In this document: piece after piece, positions 43,330-54,403 of the stretch
How the letters are laid out: each line of letters starts with the position of its first letter
How positions within the stretch are numbered: position 1 is the stretch's first letter
Origin: Meloidogyne chitwoodi
Taxonomy: Eukaryota > Nematoda > Chromadorea > Rhabditida > Meloidogynidae
Reading direction: 5' to 3'
Assembly (NCBI GenBank): GCA_015183035.1
Contig: JACZZP010000024.1
Span: 62,001 to 126,000, forward strand
DNA length: 64,000 bases
The notes under the pieces: model-generated
What the model was told of the DNA's origin: nothing
Databases searched by the model: none
The model's input: only the letters and a program-made list of their open reading frames with translations
Translations under genes and position numbers: made by a program

Positions 43330-44124
43330 AATTATTTTTAATTTAAAAAAAAAATTACTTCCGTATACTAATTTGTTATAATTAAATTTAAACATTTGCT
43401 TTTGAATTTTTTTTTTTTTTTGGTTCTATAAAATGTAAGGGTATGTTAACTATTTATAAATTAAACAAATCTCTTACTAAACAACTTCATTGTATAATTT
43501 AATTAAATTTAAAAATTTTTAAATTAATTTAATAACAATATTTAAATTTTAATTTGTTAAATTATTTAAATTTATAAAATATTAGATTTTTAAATTTTTT
43601 AATTATAAAATATATTTATGCAATTCAAGTTTATTTAAATACTATCTTTCTAATCTTTAGTTTTTTTATATTTTTTTTAATCTTTCAAATTTTCCTTTTT
43701 TAAAGTTAGTTATACTATTTTTAAGTTTATTTATTAATAGGTAATTTTTATTTTTTCCAATATTTATTAAAAAACTAAAACACATTCAATGTTCAAAATT
43801 TTATACTATTTTTTTATGTTATTTATTACTTGCTAAAAATTTACAGTTTTTATTCTTTTAAAAAAATTTTGGTTACTAATAAATATAGCTATTTTTGAAT
43901 AGTGATGTTTTATTCCTTGATTTTTCCTTTCTATTTTATTATTTCATTTTTATTATACACACAATATTTTTTTATTATTTTGCAATATTTTTATAATTTT
44001 TATAGTTAATTTTATTATTTTTAATTTTTTTTATTATTTTCTAAAAAGCGATTATAACAATATTTTTCTACATTATTTATAAAATTTTGTTTAATTTCTT
44101 TTAGAGAAATAATTAAAAATATAC
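43330..44124. other. AT-rich intergenic DNA
   Basis: Nothing recognisable was found; long T- and A-rich tracts. Confidence 0.4.
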
Positions 44125-44751
44125 TGACTTATACGGGGTTTTTTGTTTATGGATCGATTTGAACAAGTAAGGTATCATTCGGAAGAGCTCTGAAAACTGA
44201 GTCGAACTAAGGGTGGGGGAAGTCGGTTCGACAATTAGGGACCGAGTTACAGAGCCCCGAAAATCGAAACAATAGGGGGACCAAGCTCATTTTGGGAAGA
44301 AAATTCAAATATGAGTATGATAGCTCATTCGAAAGAAGCTCTTGAGACCTATTGAATGAGTCCAAAATCGTCTTGATTGAACGATTTTAAACAAAAGATA
44401 TGAAGGATCGAAGTTTGCTGTAAACACGCCAAACAGACAAATTGGGAGTGTTTTATCACTTCTTCATTTGGGAACCCATCCTCGTTGGCTCTTGATACAT
44501 GCGTTATTCTACGGCACAAATTACAACAAATTAATTAATTCAATGAAAATAATTTATGAGCAACCGCGGTAATCACATAGAGGAGCTTGGTCCCCCCTAT
44601 GGTTTTTTGATTTTCGGGGCTCTGTAACTCGGTCCCTAATTGTCGAACCGACTTCCCCCACCCTTAGTTCGACTCAGTTTTCAGAGCTCTTCCGAATGAT
44701 ACCTTACTTGTTCAAATCGATCCATAAACAAAAAACCCCGTACAAGTCAGT
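44125..44751. mobile_element. Foldback element with about 160-bp inverted arms
   Basis: The left arm starts ACTGACTTATACGGGGTTTT and the right arm ends AACCCCGTACAAGTCAGT. The arms stay paired through the AGGGTGGGGGAAGTCGGTTC region up to about 44290 and from about 44575. TA at each edge suggests a TA target site, as for Tc1/mariner-type elements. The centre has no coding region. A diverged relative lies in the ELO gene. Confidence 0.85.
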
Positions 44752-44810
44752 ATAGCCAAAATTTTTTAGTATTAATTAAAAATTTAAAACTAATTATTAT
44801 TATTTAAGTT

Positions 44811-45883
44811 ATGAATAGTGTTGGAATATTTGAGGAAGACGACGATATTGGGCTCCCTCCAAATTCCAAAGGTTAGTTTACATTTTTATTGAAATTAAAA
44901 AATTTTTATATTCTAGAAGAAAAATCAGTTGATTTTAATTTTCTTCGTTATGAAGTATATTTTTTTATAAATAATAAGGTAAAGGTGCAGATTATTGGTC
45001 CCTAATTTTTTTTGACAAAGTTCTAGTTTTTTGATTCTTTTTACTAATAATAGGTTTCCGCATACGCTGAGCTCGAATCTGATATCAAATTTATCATTAG
45101 ACATCATCTAATCTATGATTTTTTTATCTATTATTTATTTTTACAAAATTCAATATGAATGTACAATAAAATAGTTATATGAAAAATTTTCTACGCATTA
45201 ACAATATAATACTCACTAATTTGATTTAAAATATTATCAAATGCAATTAATGTTTTTTTACCGTTCAGTTGCCTCCAATTGTGTTCATCGAGATAGTCAT
45301 TAAAAAGACATTTATTCATCTTTTATACGCGTACTTTGCGGAAAAAATAAAAAATAATAGATAAAAAATCATAGATTAGATGATGTCTAATGATAAATTT
45401 GATATCAGATTCGAGCTCAGCGTATGCGAAAACCTATTATTAGTAAAAAGAATCAAAAAACTAGAACTTTGTCAAAAAAAATTAGGGACCAATAATCTGC
45501 ACCTTTACCAATAAAAATTTATAATTTTTCAGAAAGGAAAAGAAAAAATTAATTCAATACAATTTGAATTTATAATATTATTAAATCGTCAACTTGAAAA
45601 TCAAAAAAAGTTTTACGATGAAAAACTTAAAGAATCGCAAAAAAAGGTATTTTTAAGTTATTTTAATTATATTTAAATATTTTTAGTTTGTTTAATTTAA
45701 TTTTTATTTAAAATACTATGTATTTTCTCAATATTTGTGAAATATTTTTAATTATAACTCTTCCGTTTAACAAAATATTAAAATTTTTTTATTTATTATT
45801 TTAAGATGAATTTGTTGGAAGATAAATTAAAATCTTTACAAAATGAGAATAATTTTCTTTTGCAACAATTAGAAAATAATTAA
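44811..45883 (+). CDS. Small four-exon coiled-coil protein (about 101 aa)
   Basis: Exons are 44811-44871, 44917-44954, 45533-45646 and 45806-45883, all in phase. The protein has an acidic start (GIFEEDDDIGLPPNSK), then FEFIILLNRQLENQKKFYDE and a heptad-rich end (LLEDKLKSLQNENNFLLQQL). The LNRQLENQKKFYDEKL segment is like the coiled coil of BRAP-type proteins, but the rest of that family is missing. A Merlin-like element fills the second intron. Either a small gene or a surviving C-terminal piece. Confidence 0.55.
44980..45510. mobile_element. Merlin-like non-autonomous element with transposase remnant
   Basis: The ends GGTAAAGGTGCAGATTATTG and CAATAATCTGCACCTTTACC are inverted and the arms run about 165 bp. 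Between them, on the minus strand (about 45320-45200), an open stretch reads NDYLDEHNWRQLNGKKTLIA then FDNILNQISEYY, the style of the last part of IS1595/ISXO2-type (Merlin) transposases. Ends beginning GG also fit Merlin. The target duplication is unclear. Confidence 0.65.
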
Positions 45884-47495
45884 TTAAAAAAAGAAAAAAG
45901 AACATGATAAATAAAAATAATAAATTAAAAATATTTTCTATATAAATTTTTAAATTTATTTTACATAATAAACAAATAAAATATATTTATTTATTTTTTA
46001 TTAAAATAAATATTTTTAAATTTAACAAAAATAGTTCAATTTAAAAACATTTTCTGCAAGAAATTGTTTTTAAATTGAACTATATACTACTGTTCATATT
46101 TTATATTTATAAAATAAATTTTTAAATTATATGAATAATTATCAAAATAAAATTTTTTATTAGAGCTCAACAATACATATACATATATGAAATCATGTGT
46201 AAACTTTATGTATGTATTTAAATAAATAAAAAGGCAAATAAAAATAAATAAAAAGAAAAAATTTTATTTGTTATTTGAGAAAAACAACTTTTTATTCAGG
46301 AAGTTAAATTTTTGGACATTGATGATATCATTTTAATTTTTCTTTAGTCATTATTTATAAATAATAATTTTAATAATATGAAAACTTTAAATTAAAATTT
46401 TAAATAATTTGAAAAGTGTCTAATTATTTTCAATTAGTTAATCCACAAAAATTTACATTAATATAAAATTGGAAAAAATACGTAAACTTTTTAATATATT
46501 TCAAATTATTTTGACCGTGAATTGGAAATAAAAAATTGTCTTAATATGATTTAAATAATCACTAATTTATAGAAATATGTAAAAAAATAAGCAATCAATT
46601 GAAAAGGAAGCATATAAAAGGATAAATAACTTTACTTTTGTTTTAGAAAATGATTTAATAAATTTAAAAAACTGAATCAGATAAAAAATTAAAATTTTTA
46701 CAAAATTTTTGAAATAAAAATAAAAATTTATAATTAATTTATAATTTTTAAAAAAGTAAAAGCCTAATGCTATACAAATTGACATTATTATTTTTTTATA
46801 ATTATTTAAAAAAATTCAATAACTAATAAACTTAAACAAATAAAACTAACAAAATATAATATTAATGAAAAAAATTGATAAATTTCTGTTGACGGCGGAT
46901 CCGCTCAAAATTTAAGAGTAAAATGTAAATAATTAAAAATTTATTAAAAATCAAATATTAATTATTTTCATATATAAATCTTAAAATATTATAAAAATTT
47001 AATTATTACTTTGATATAATTTAAATTAATTTAAAATTATATAGAAGGAATGAAAAAATATTTCAAAATTCATCATTTCAATCCTTAATTCATTGTTTAC
47101 ATTAAAATTTCATTTTATCACATTTATATAAATAATGTTTTATTACTTATTTTTTTTAATTTAAAATAATTTTTTGACGTGTAGTTTCCAAGACAACCAA
47201 GTTTAAAAAAATAATTAGATTATATTTGTTTATTATACATAAATATAGGAACAGTGTATGTATTAAATTTTTTTATAAAAAATATTTATATGCGAGAATT
47301 TTTTAAAAGCATTTATTGACAATTTAACGTTTAATAATATTTAAAAATTGTTATTTTTCTTTAAAAGATTAAAAATTTATTTGAATTATTAAATTTAGTG
47401 CTTATAATTAAAGAAGAAAATTTCTTGATTATTTTAAATAATTTTTAATATAGCAAAATATAATATTATTTATTATCAAATTAAATCCTAATTAA
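45884..47495. other. AT-rich intergenic DNA
   Basis: No gene is seen. At about 46030-46082, ATAGTTCAATTTAAAAACA and its complement form a hairpin around TTTTCTGCAAGAAATTG. Confidence 0.4.
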
Positions 47496-50400
47496 ATGAT
47501 GCTTTTTTTATATTTATTAATTATTCAATTAATAACTACAATACCTGGAGAACAAATCAGTAAGTTTATTTTTATATTGTTCATAGTCCTATAATTATTG
47601 ATACCCGCATTTTTAAAAGATTTTTATTAAAATTCGGAATATATAATCTTATTTAAAAATAATTTCCTTCAATACTTAGGTTGTAAACTAAATAATGAGC
47701 CCCCTTAATTTTAAAATTTTTAAAAATTCATAGCTTTTATATTTATTAATGGATTTGCCTAATTCTTTTTTTATCTTATCAAATAACATGTTTACTTTAT
47801 AGCTATAAAAGTTTCTATTATTTTGCTTTATTTTTATTGAGCTTTGGCTTTTTTCTAAACATAGTGAAAATTTCTTTTTTTTTTAAAAATTTTTCGAAAA
47901 TTTTTAATAAGCCAAATACACTTACATGGGCTTTAAAATATATTTCAATAGTACAGTACGTATGTCTTCTTTCATTTCATAAATAAAAAAAATTTGGAAA
48001 AAATTAGTTCGTCTGAAATATCCTTCTGAACAAAGTACATTTTTGTGAGGGATTTGAATAGGTCGATTTTTGAGTTTTTCTTAAACTATATATTATTTTT
48101 TAATTTGTTATAAACTTAATAGAATTTTTAAAAGTAATGCTAATATGCAAAAAACAAATTTTTAAAAAGAGATTTTACCCCTATTTTACTCAAAAAACAA
48201 TTTTGGCATTATTGCCAAAATTGATCTTTTTTCTAATTTTAATAAAAATTCAAAAAACAAAGATTTTCCATAAATTTTTTATATCAAAATATTCATCAGA
48301 CTTTACTCTATCGAAAAATATTCAATTCAAATTTTTATTTTCTGTGAAAGTGGCTTAAAATTAAATTGAGTATGTTTATACACAAAAATTGATAAAATAT
48401 TATTTTATCTCTAATCCCCAAATTTAAATATGAGATTTCTAACTATTGTCAAAAAAATGAGGATTCAATAAGGAATATAATTGTACTAATCTTGAAAATA
48501 AAAATATCTTGCTGAAGTTAAAAAAATGTTTATTTAATTTTTCTCAGAGGGGCTCTTTATTTAGTTTACAACCTAATTAAATATAAGATTTATTGTTTAT
48601 TTTTAATAACAATTGTTTATTCCAAAATATTATTTAAAATTTTTATTGAAAAATATGTTCCCTAATTTAGCTTTAATGTTTAAATTCTTTAATAACGATT
48701 AAAATTTTTATTAATATCTTTTTCATAGAATTGGGCGATGTTCACAGACTTGCAAGAGATTTTGCTTCTCTTACTTCTGCAAGTAGCGATTTTTTAGAGC
48801 ATCTAAAGTTCATCAGAAAAAATGCGCAGCATTTTATGAAAATTTGTGGCCCTGTTGGTGCTCTTGTTGCATTAGGGCTGGATATATCATTTCCTGTATG
48901 ATTTTTTTAAAGTTAATAAAAAATTATTTAATTATAAGGAATGATTCAAATTTTTATTAACATTATACAAATATTCGATTTTTAAACTTTTATTTGATTT
49001 AAATCATTAAATTATTATACTAATTGTGAACATTAAAAAATTTGGGCAACTTTGGTCTATACGTTTTATTAATCTTAAATATATATCTGAAAAATAAATT
49101 TAATATTATTCAAATCAATAACTTATTTAAGCATGATTCTCCCGAACAACTCGCGATACGCGAATTACATGAAGAAGTAAAAAATAAATTCAAAGCTTTG
49201 GACGTCAATTTACAATCAATGGAAGGAAATATACTGAATCACTTAAATCTTATTTATTATAGCAATGTAGGATTTATTAATTTTATAATTTTTGTAGGGA
49301 TCAGCTTTTTATGAAAAAAATTATTTATTACAAAAATCCAAAATATTTATTTTACAAAATCCATAAATATTTACAAAAATTAATCTTATCTACTTCATTC
49401 GATTTTATAATTATAAATTTAATAATATTTTCAGTGTATTTATAAGATTATAATTATAAATTTCTAAACTCAAAATTTATATATAATAATAACTACAGAT
49501 TTGTAACTTATTCCTCATAATCTTAAAAAAGTTTACAATCTGACCATTTGATCCATAATTATCTTTTAATGATAATAATTTGATTAGTACGTTTTAATTT
49601 TTTGTAATTTAAAGGATGTAACAGATAAGCTACTTGATTTAAAGGCTCTTTATGCTCAAGCAGTGAGTCCATTTGTATCAATACGTCGTGCTTCTAAAGT
49701 GGAATTCATAAAAACATGCATAACTTATGGTCCTATAAGAATATTAATGGTATAAATTTTAGTTCAATTAAGAAAAAAGTGCTTTAAAATAAAAAATTTA
49801 TTATTTTTATATAAATTATAGGGAATTAAAAAACATACAAAAGATTCTTGCCCAACGCCAAATAATTCGACAGAATTGCTATATAGCTCATTTTTAAAAA
49901 TTTTCTTTCAAATTGAGAATAAATTTAATAAGAATTTTAATGAAAACCTAGTTGGCTTTTCCGACTATCAATCGATAAAAACAGGTAGAAATTAGATTTT
50001 TATATAATAAAATTATAAAAAAATTCATATAATATAGTATTAATCCCCTATTATAATTAAAATTAATTTAAACTAAACGCCACAAATTAAATTATGATGT
50101 TTTATCGTATTTTAAAATCTAAGTTGTCAAAACAAATAATTTTTAAAATAAACAAAGAAAATGGTTCAAAATAACTATATTATAAATATTTATAATTAAG
50201 ATATATTAAAGAAATTATTTTTTGTAAATTATAACTTGGCAGTACTTGAAATGGAGAGACTTCAAAAAGGTAATGATTTAATTATAAAGATATTTTGTCT
50301 AATAAATAATAAGCCAAATATATAAATTTAACAGTTCATAAATTATTTATCCTTTCCGGATTTTTTTATTTTTTATTAATTATTGTTTTTTATATGAAAA

Positions 50401-53028
50401 TTGTAAATTATTATTGCTTTAAATTATTTCCTTGGAAAAATTATTAAAGTTATTTTTAATCAGTTTTTACAAATATATATGTAGAAAATTTTTAAATTAA
50501 AAAGAATAGTTTTCTAAAATATTTTAAGAGAAAAAAATATTTTTTAATTACTTCAAGAAGAAAATTTTTTTTGAATTTTATATCTATTTTATTTTTAAAT
50601 AGATTAATAAAAAATATTTTTCTTAAATTATTTTATATAAAAGCTCTTATCTTATTTGTTACAGATCTTTTTTCAGAAAAATATTTAAATCTAATTACCT
50701 TAATTGTTTATAAATAAATCACGCAAAGTTATTTTTATAAATCTATCTATAACTTTTTATTTGAAATTTTGATCTTTGTAGAACTAATTATAATCAAAAT
50801 TTTTTTGAATTTTATATCTATTTTAATTTGTTGGTTTGAATTTATTAATTTAAAAAATTTTTATATTTTTAAAATTATATTTATTTATTTAATTAAAAAC
50901 TTATTTTAGAAACTAATACTTTATTGTCACGTAAACAAAATAATTTAATTGGTTTTGTTAAAGTTATGCGAAATTTAACAATATCGCATTATCAATCAGG
51001 AAAGTAAGCTAGATAATTTAAATATATAAATGACATTATAAAATTTATTCAAATATATCAGTTGCATACTTCTCTCTGCTTTTGTCGCTAATGAGGACAA
51101 AACAGAAACTGGACAATTTTTAGTTTCAATGATAACTAATGATATAATGAAAGTGGTTCGTAAGCAAAATTTTATGTAATTCTGCTAAAAAAAGTTAATA
51201 AACTATATTGTTTTTATTTGTATAAATTCTGACAATATAAAAATAAATCATATAAAGTAAATTCAAATTTTAGCTTCAATTTTCTGGCACATGTGCTAAT
51301 GCTTCCTTATCTGGCGATGAAATCGCAATGGATGAATATATGAATGATATTTTAAATGATGCATATGATATTCTAGATTTTGTCGGAAAATGGATATCCA
51401 CTAAATTGGTAAATATTCGTTTATTATAGCACATAACATGTGCAAATATTTATTTAATTAAAAATATAAAACCATTTTTATACACCAATTCCTTAAGGTA
51501 AATATTCATGAATATTTAGGATAATCAATGGCCTGGAACTCAGATCAGCTATGCACTTAATACTATAAAAGAAGATATAGTTGCAGTTCAAAATTATAAT
51601 ATTACTGCTAAAAATATTGGCATTTCTTTGATGAAGCGGGGTTCTCTAGGGCAAGATTATTTAATTCGTTTATATAAGGAAATTTATTAAAGAATATTTT
51701 CTTAAAAAATTATTAAATTCGATTTTTGTTAAAATTAATTTTGGTACTTGTCCGTTATCCCTACCCACTTTTTGCGGACAAATTTATTTATTTATATAAG
51801 CAACTACAATAAAAATTCACTCCAACGCCCAAAATTTCCTCCAAGCAAGCATAATTTCTTCAAAAAAGTTCAAAAATGTATCGTATGATGAACCAGTTGT
51901 CACTGCGAACACCAAGCTGTTGAAGACATTTATCACATTTGCCAAACTGGACGTTGCTTGTGATAAAGTTTCATTTCGTCACCATTACGACAAACTCTCG
52001 TTTTATGTAGAAGACCACTACCTTGATTCGATGGCATCTTTTTCAGTTGTTGGCAAATCCCAAATTTTCATTATAAAATAAATAGAATAATAATAATCAA
52101 ATATAAAAAGATAGACTGAACTACAAAAATATCAAATTAAAAAATAAAATTTAAAAATAGAATAGAAAATAAAGAATGTACTTTTTTATTATTCAAGTTG
52201 TCTATTTATATATAAATATTTGTCCATAAAAACTTGTCCGCAAAAAGTGGGTATGGATAACGGACAAGTACCATAATTTTTATGTTACATTAATATTTAG
52301 ATTTCATTTCCATATACTCATTACTGAACCATGGATTGGTGACGTATGGTATCATGGACCAATATGTTCAGCAGATAATTGCAACTTGACAACAATTAAT
52401 GGCATAAATATTGCCATTATTCGACAAAATATTGAATCAATTGAACTCGCAATTTCGGCAAAAAAATGGTTCAATTCAACAAATTCTAATATCATTGCTG
52501 TAATACGGTAATAATTTTGTATAATAAAAAGTGAGATAATTTCCTTTTGAAACACCTCTCAGTCCTAATTGCACAGATACTTATCGTCAACTTTATTAAT
52601 AATGAATTATTTGCGGAATATATCTCTCTCATTAAATTTTATATACTGGTTTAGTAACAAAATTCTAATAAAATTCAAATTAATGCATTATAAGTATTAG
52701 TTGGGTTTTAATTTTATGTAATGAACTTAAGTGTGTATGTAAACACGAAATATAATTATAATTAATTTATAGTGACCATGCCGATAAACCCAGTTTAAAT
52801 TTAATTATTGGATATATAAATGGAAAGACTAGAGGTTTAATCACAAAAGATGGGTACCATAGTTATTTGATGGTACGAAATTCTAAATGGTTTGCAAGTG
52901 ATTGTGTAATAAATTATGGAATTTATTACCAACCTGCATTTACAGAATTGCCGCTTGCTCTAATTGACTATTTTATAAATTATACTTTTTTGAATGCAAT
53001 AAGAATAATGTTATTTTTATTTATTTAA
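47496..53028 (+). CDS. Secreted protein of unknown family, about 12 exons
   Basis: Exons: 47496-47559, 48729-48894, 49132-49266, 49615-49749, 49822-49984, 50243-50269, 50910-51003, 51062-51155, 51274-51408, 51520 to about 51650, 52301-52512 and about 52773-53028. Exon 1 is a signal peptide (LFLYLLIIQLITTIPGEQ). The body is helical (LARDFASLTSASSDFLEHL, ILNDAYDILDFVGKW), with Cys residues such as KICGPVG, KTCITYG, GPICSADNCN and SDCVINYG. The end includes GYHSYLMVRNSKWFASDC and a final hydrophobic stretch (about 20 residues) that could signal GPI anchoring. The join across 51650-52301 is not in phase, so one exon edge is wrong or there is an indel. A mariner-type MITE and a Merlin-like element sit in introns. 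It resembles nematode-specific secreted proteins; function unknown. Confidence 0.6.
47676..48576. mobile_element. Non-autonomous mariner-type element, about 0.9 kb
   Basis: The left end TTAGGTTGTAAACTAAATAA, continuing TGAGCCCCCTT, is inverted at the right end (AGGGGCTC...TTTATTTAGTTTACAACCTAA). The same left end occurs at 62958 beside a mariner transposase. No transposase reading frame remains inside. It lies in the first intron of the secreted-protein gene. Confidence 0.8.
51743..52272. mobile_element. Merlin-like element with transposase remnant
   Basis: The ends GGTACTTGTCCGTTATCC and GGATAACGGACAAGTACC are inverted, with the arms continuing through CCCACTTTTTGCGGACAA. The minus strand near 52060-51830 reads CRNGDEMKLYHKQRPVWQ, a stop, then text like LGVRSDNWF, as in the N-terminal zinc and helix region of Merlin/ISXO2-type transposases. 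It sits in an intron of the secreted-protein gene. Confidence 0.65.
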
Positions 53029-54140
53029 ATGAAATAAACTAATTCTTTGTTTTCAATGCTCATGAATTTTATTAACATTCTGTGTTATTTATTTTTTAAA
53101 TTAATTTAAAATATTTAAATAAAAATCAATAAATATTTCTAAATTTAAAAATATTAGTATATAATATATTTTTATCAACTCTTATTTCATTTAATATTAT
53201 AAAATAACTAATCTTATATAAATAAACAAATGTATATTCTCTAAATATATTTCGATTAAAATTTAGTTATTGAATATATTATAAAAATGATAATTTGATG
53301 ATTTTTTTCCTTGAATATATTTTTATGATTAAAAATATTTAAACAGTTTAGTAGAATTATATAAATATTAATAATGTAAGATAAATAATATATTTTATGA
53401 CAAGTTAATTATCATCTTTTTATAACATTTTTAATTTAATAATAGAATTTTTAATTCTATTTATTTATTGTTTTATTTTTTATATACATATAACTTTTAT
53501 ATTTATTTAAAAATAATAATTGTATTTTTTTGCATAAAAATTTTATTAAATTATGTTTATATTTATTAACACGCGTTAACACGATAATTTATATTTTTAT
53601 TTTTGTTAAATAATTCTTATTTTCCTTGATTTAATTATTATGTAATTATTATTATACAAATTACTTATATAATTAGCTTTAATTGAAATATTTTATTATT
53701 AAATTTGTATAAGAAATTTTAAGTATTTAATTAATTAACCTTTCATAAATAATTTTTTGCTAAAATTATTAGAGATATAATTTTTAGTTAAAAAACACTC
53801 CAGAATGAATGACAAAAACATTAGTATAAACAGTCAAAGATCGGCTTATTTAATATAGTTAAAGAAAAACAACTCTCTTCTTATATATTACTTATTATAA
53901 ATTGATATTATATTTTAAATAAAACCAATTAACAATAATTGAAGAAAACGCTGTATTTAGTCCTGCAACAACTAATGTGCTAAAAATTTAATTAATTAAT
54001 ATTATTAAGCACCTTTATCCATTCTTCTGCTTCAATTTTATTATAATATGTTGTATTTGTTTTAATATTTAATAAATAGTTAAAAAAAAAAATTTTTTCC
54101 TTTCTCATTTAGTTTAAAAGCTATTTTTTCTATCATTTTT
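53029..54140. other. AT-rich intergenic DNA
   Basis: Nothing recognisable was found. Confidence 0.4.
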
Positions 54141-54145
54141 TGAAA

Positions 54146-54186
54146 CTAGCGGAGATGGACGCCCTTCGGGCGTCCTTCTCCGCTAG
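54146..54186. repeat. GC-rich hairpin with TTCG loop
   Basis: CTAGCGGAGATGGACGCCC and GGGCGTCCTTCTCCGCTAG form a 19-bp stem with one mismatch around a TTCG loop, read the same way on either strand except for the loop. A TTCG loop is unusually stable in RNA. It stands alone in AT-rich DNA and is followed by a run of A. Confidence 0.9.
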
Positions 54187-54403
54187 CAAAAAAAAATAAA
54201 CTTAAAATAACCTGAACTATAAATCTTTTACACTTACAAACGTTTTAAAAGAACAAAACACAAAATACTGAGACTCAAATGTTTCTGACTCATGAGCCTC
54301 AAACTCAGAATCAAATGTCTCTCTTCAAGAATCAACTGTCTCTTACTCAAACTCACATGTCTCTTACTCAAGTTTCTCAGTCATAAGTGTCTTCGATTCA
54401 GCT

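Noticed and set aside
48137..48358. 73-codon open frame inside the mariner-type MITE
   Set aside because: No similarity to a transposase and a low-complexity composition.
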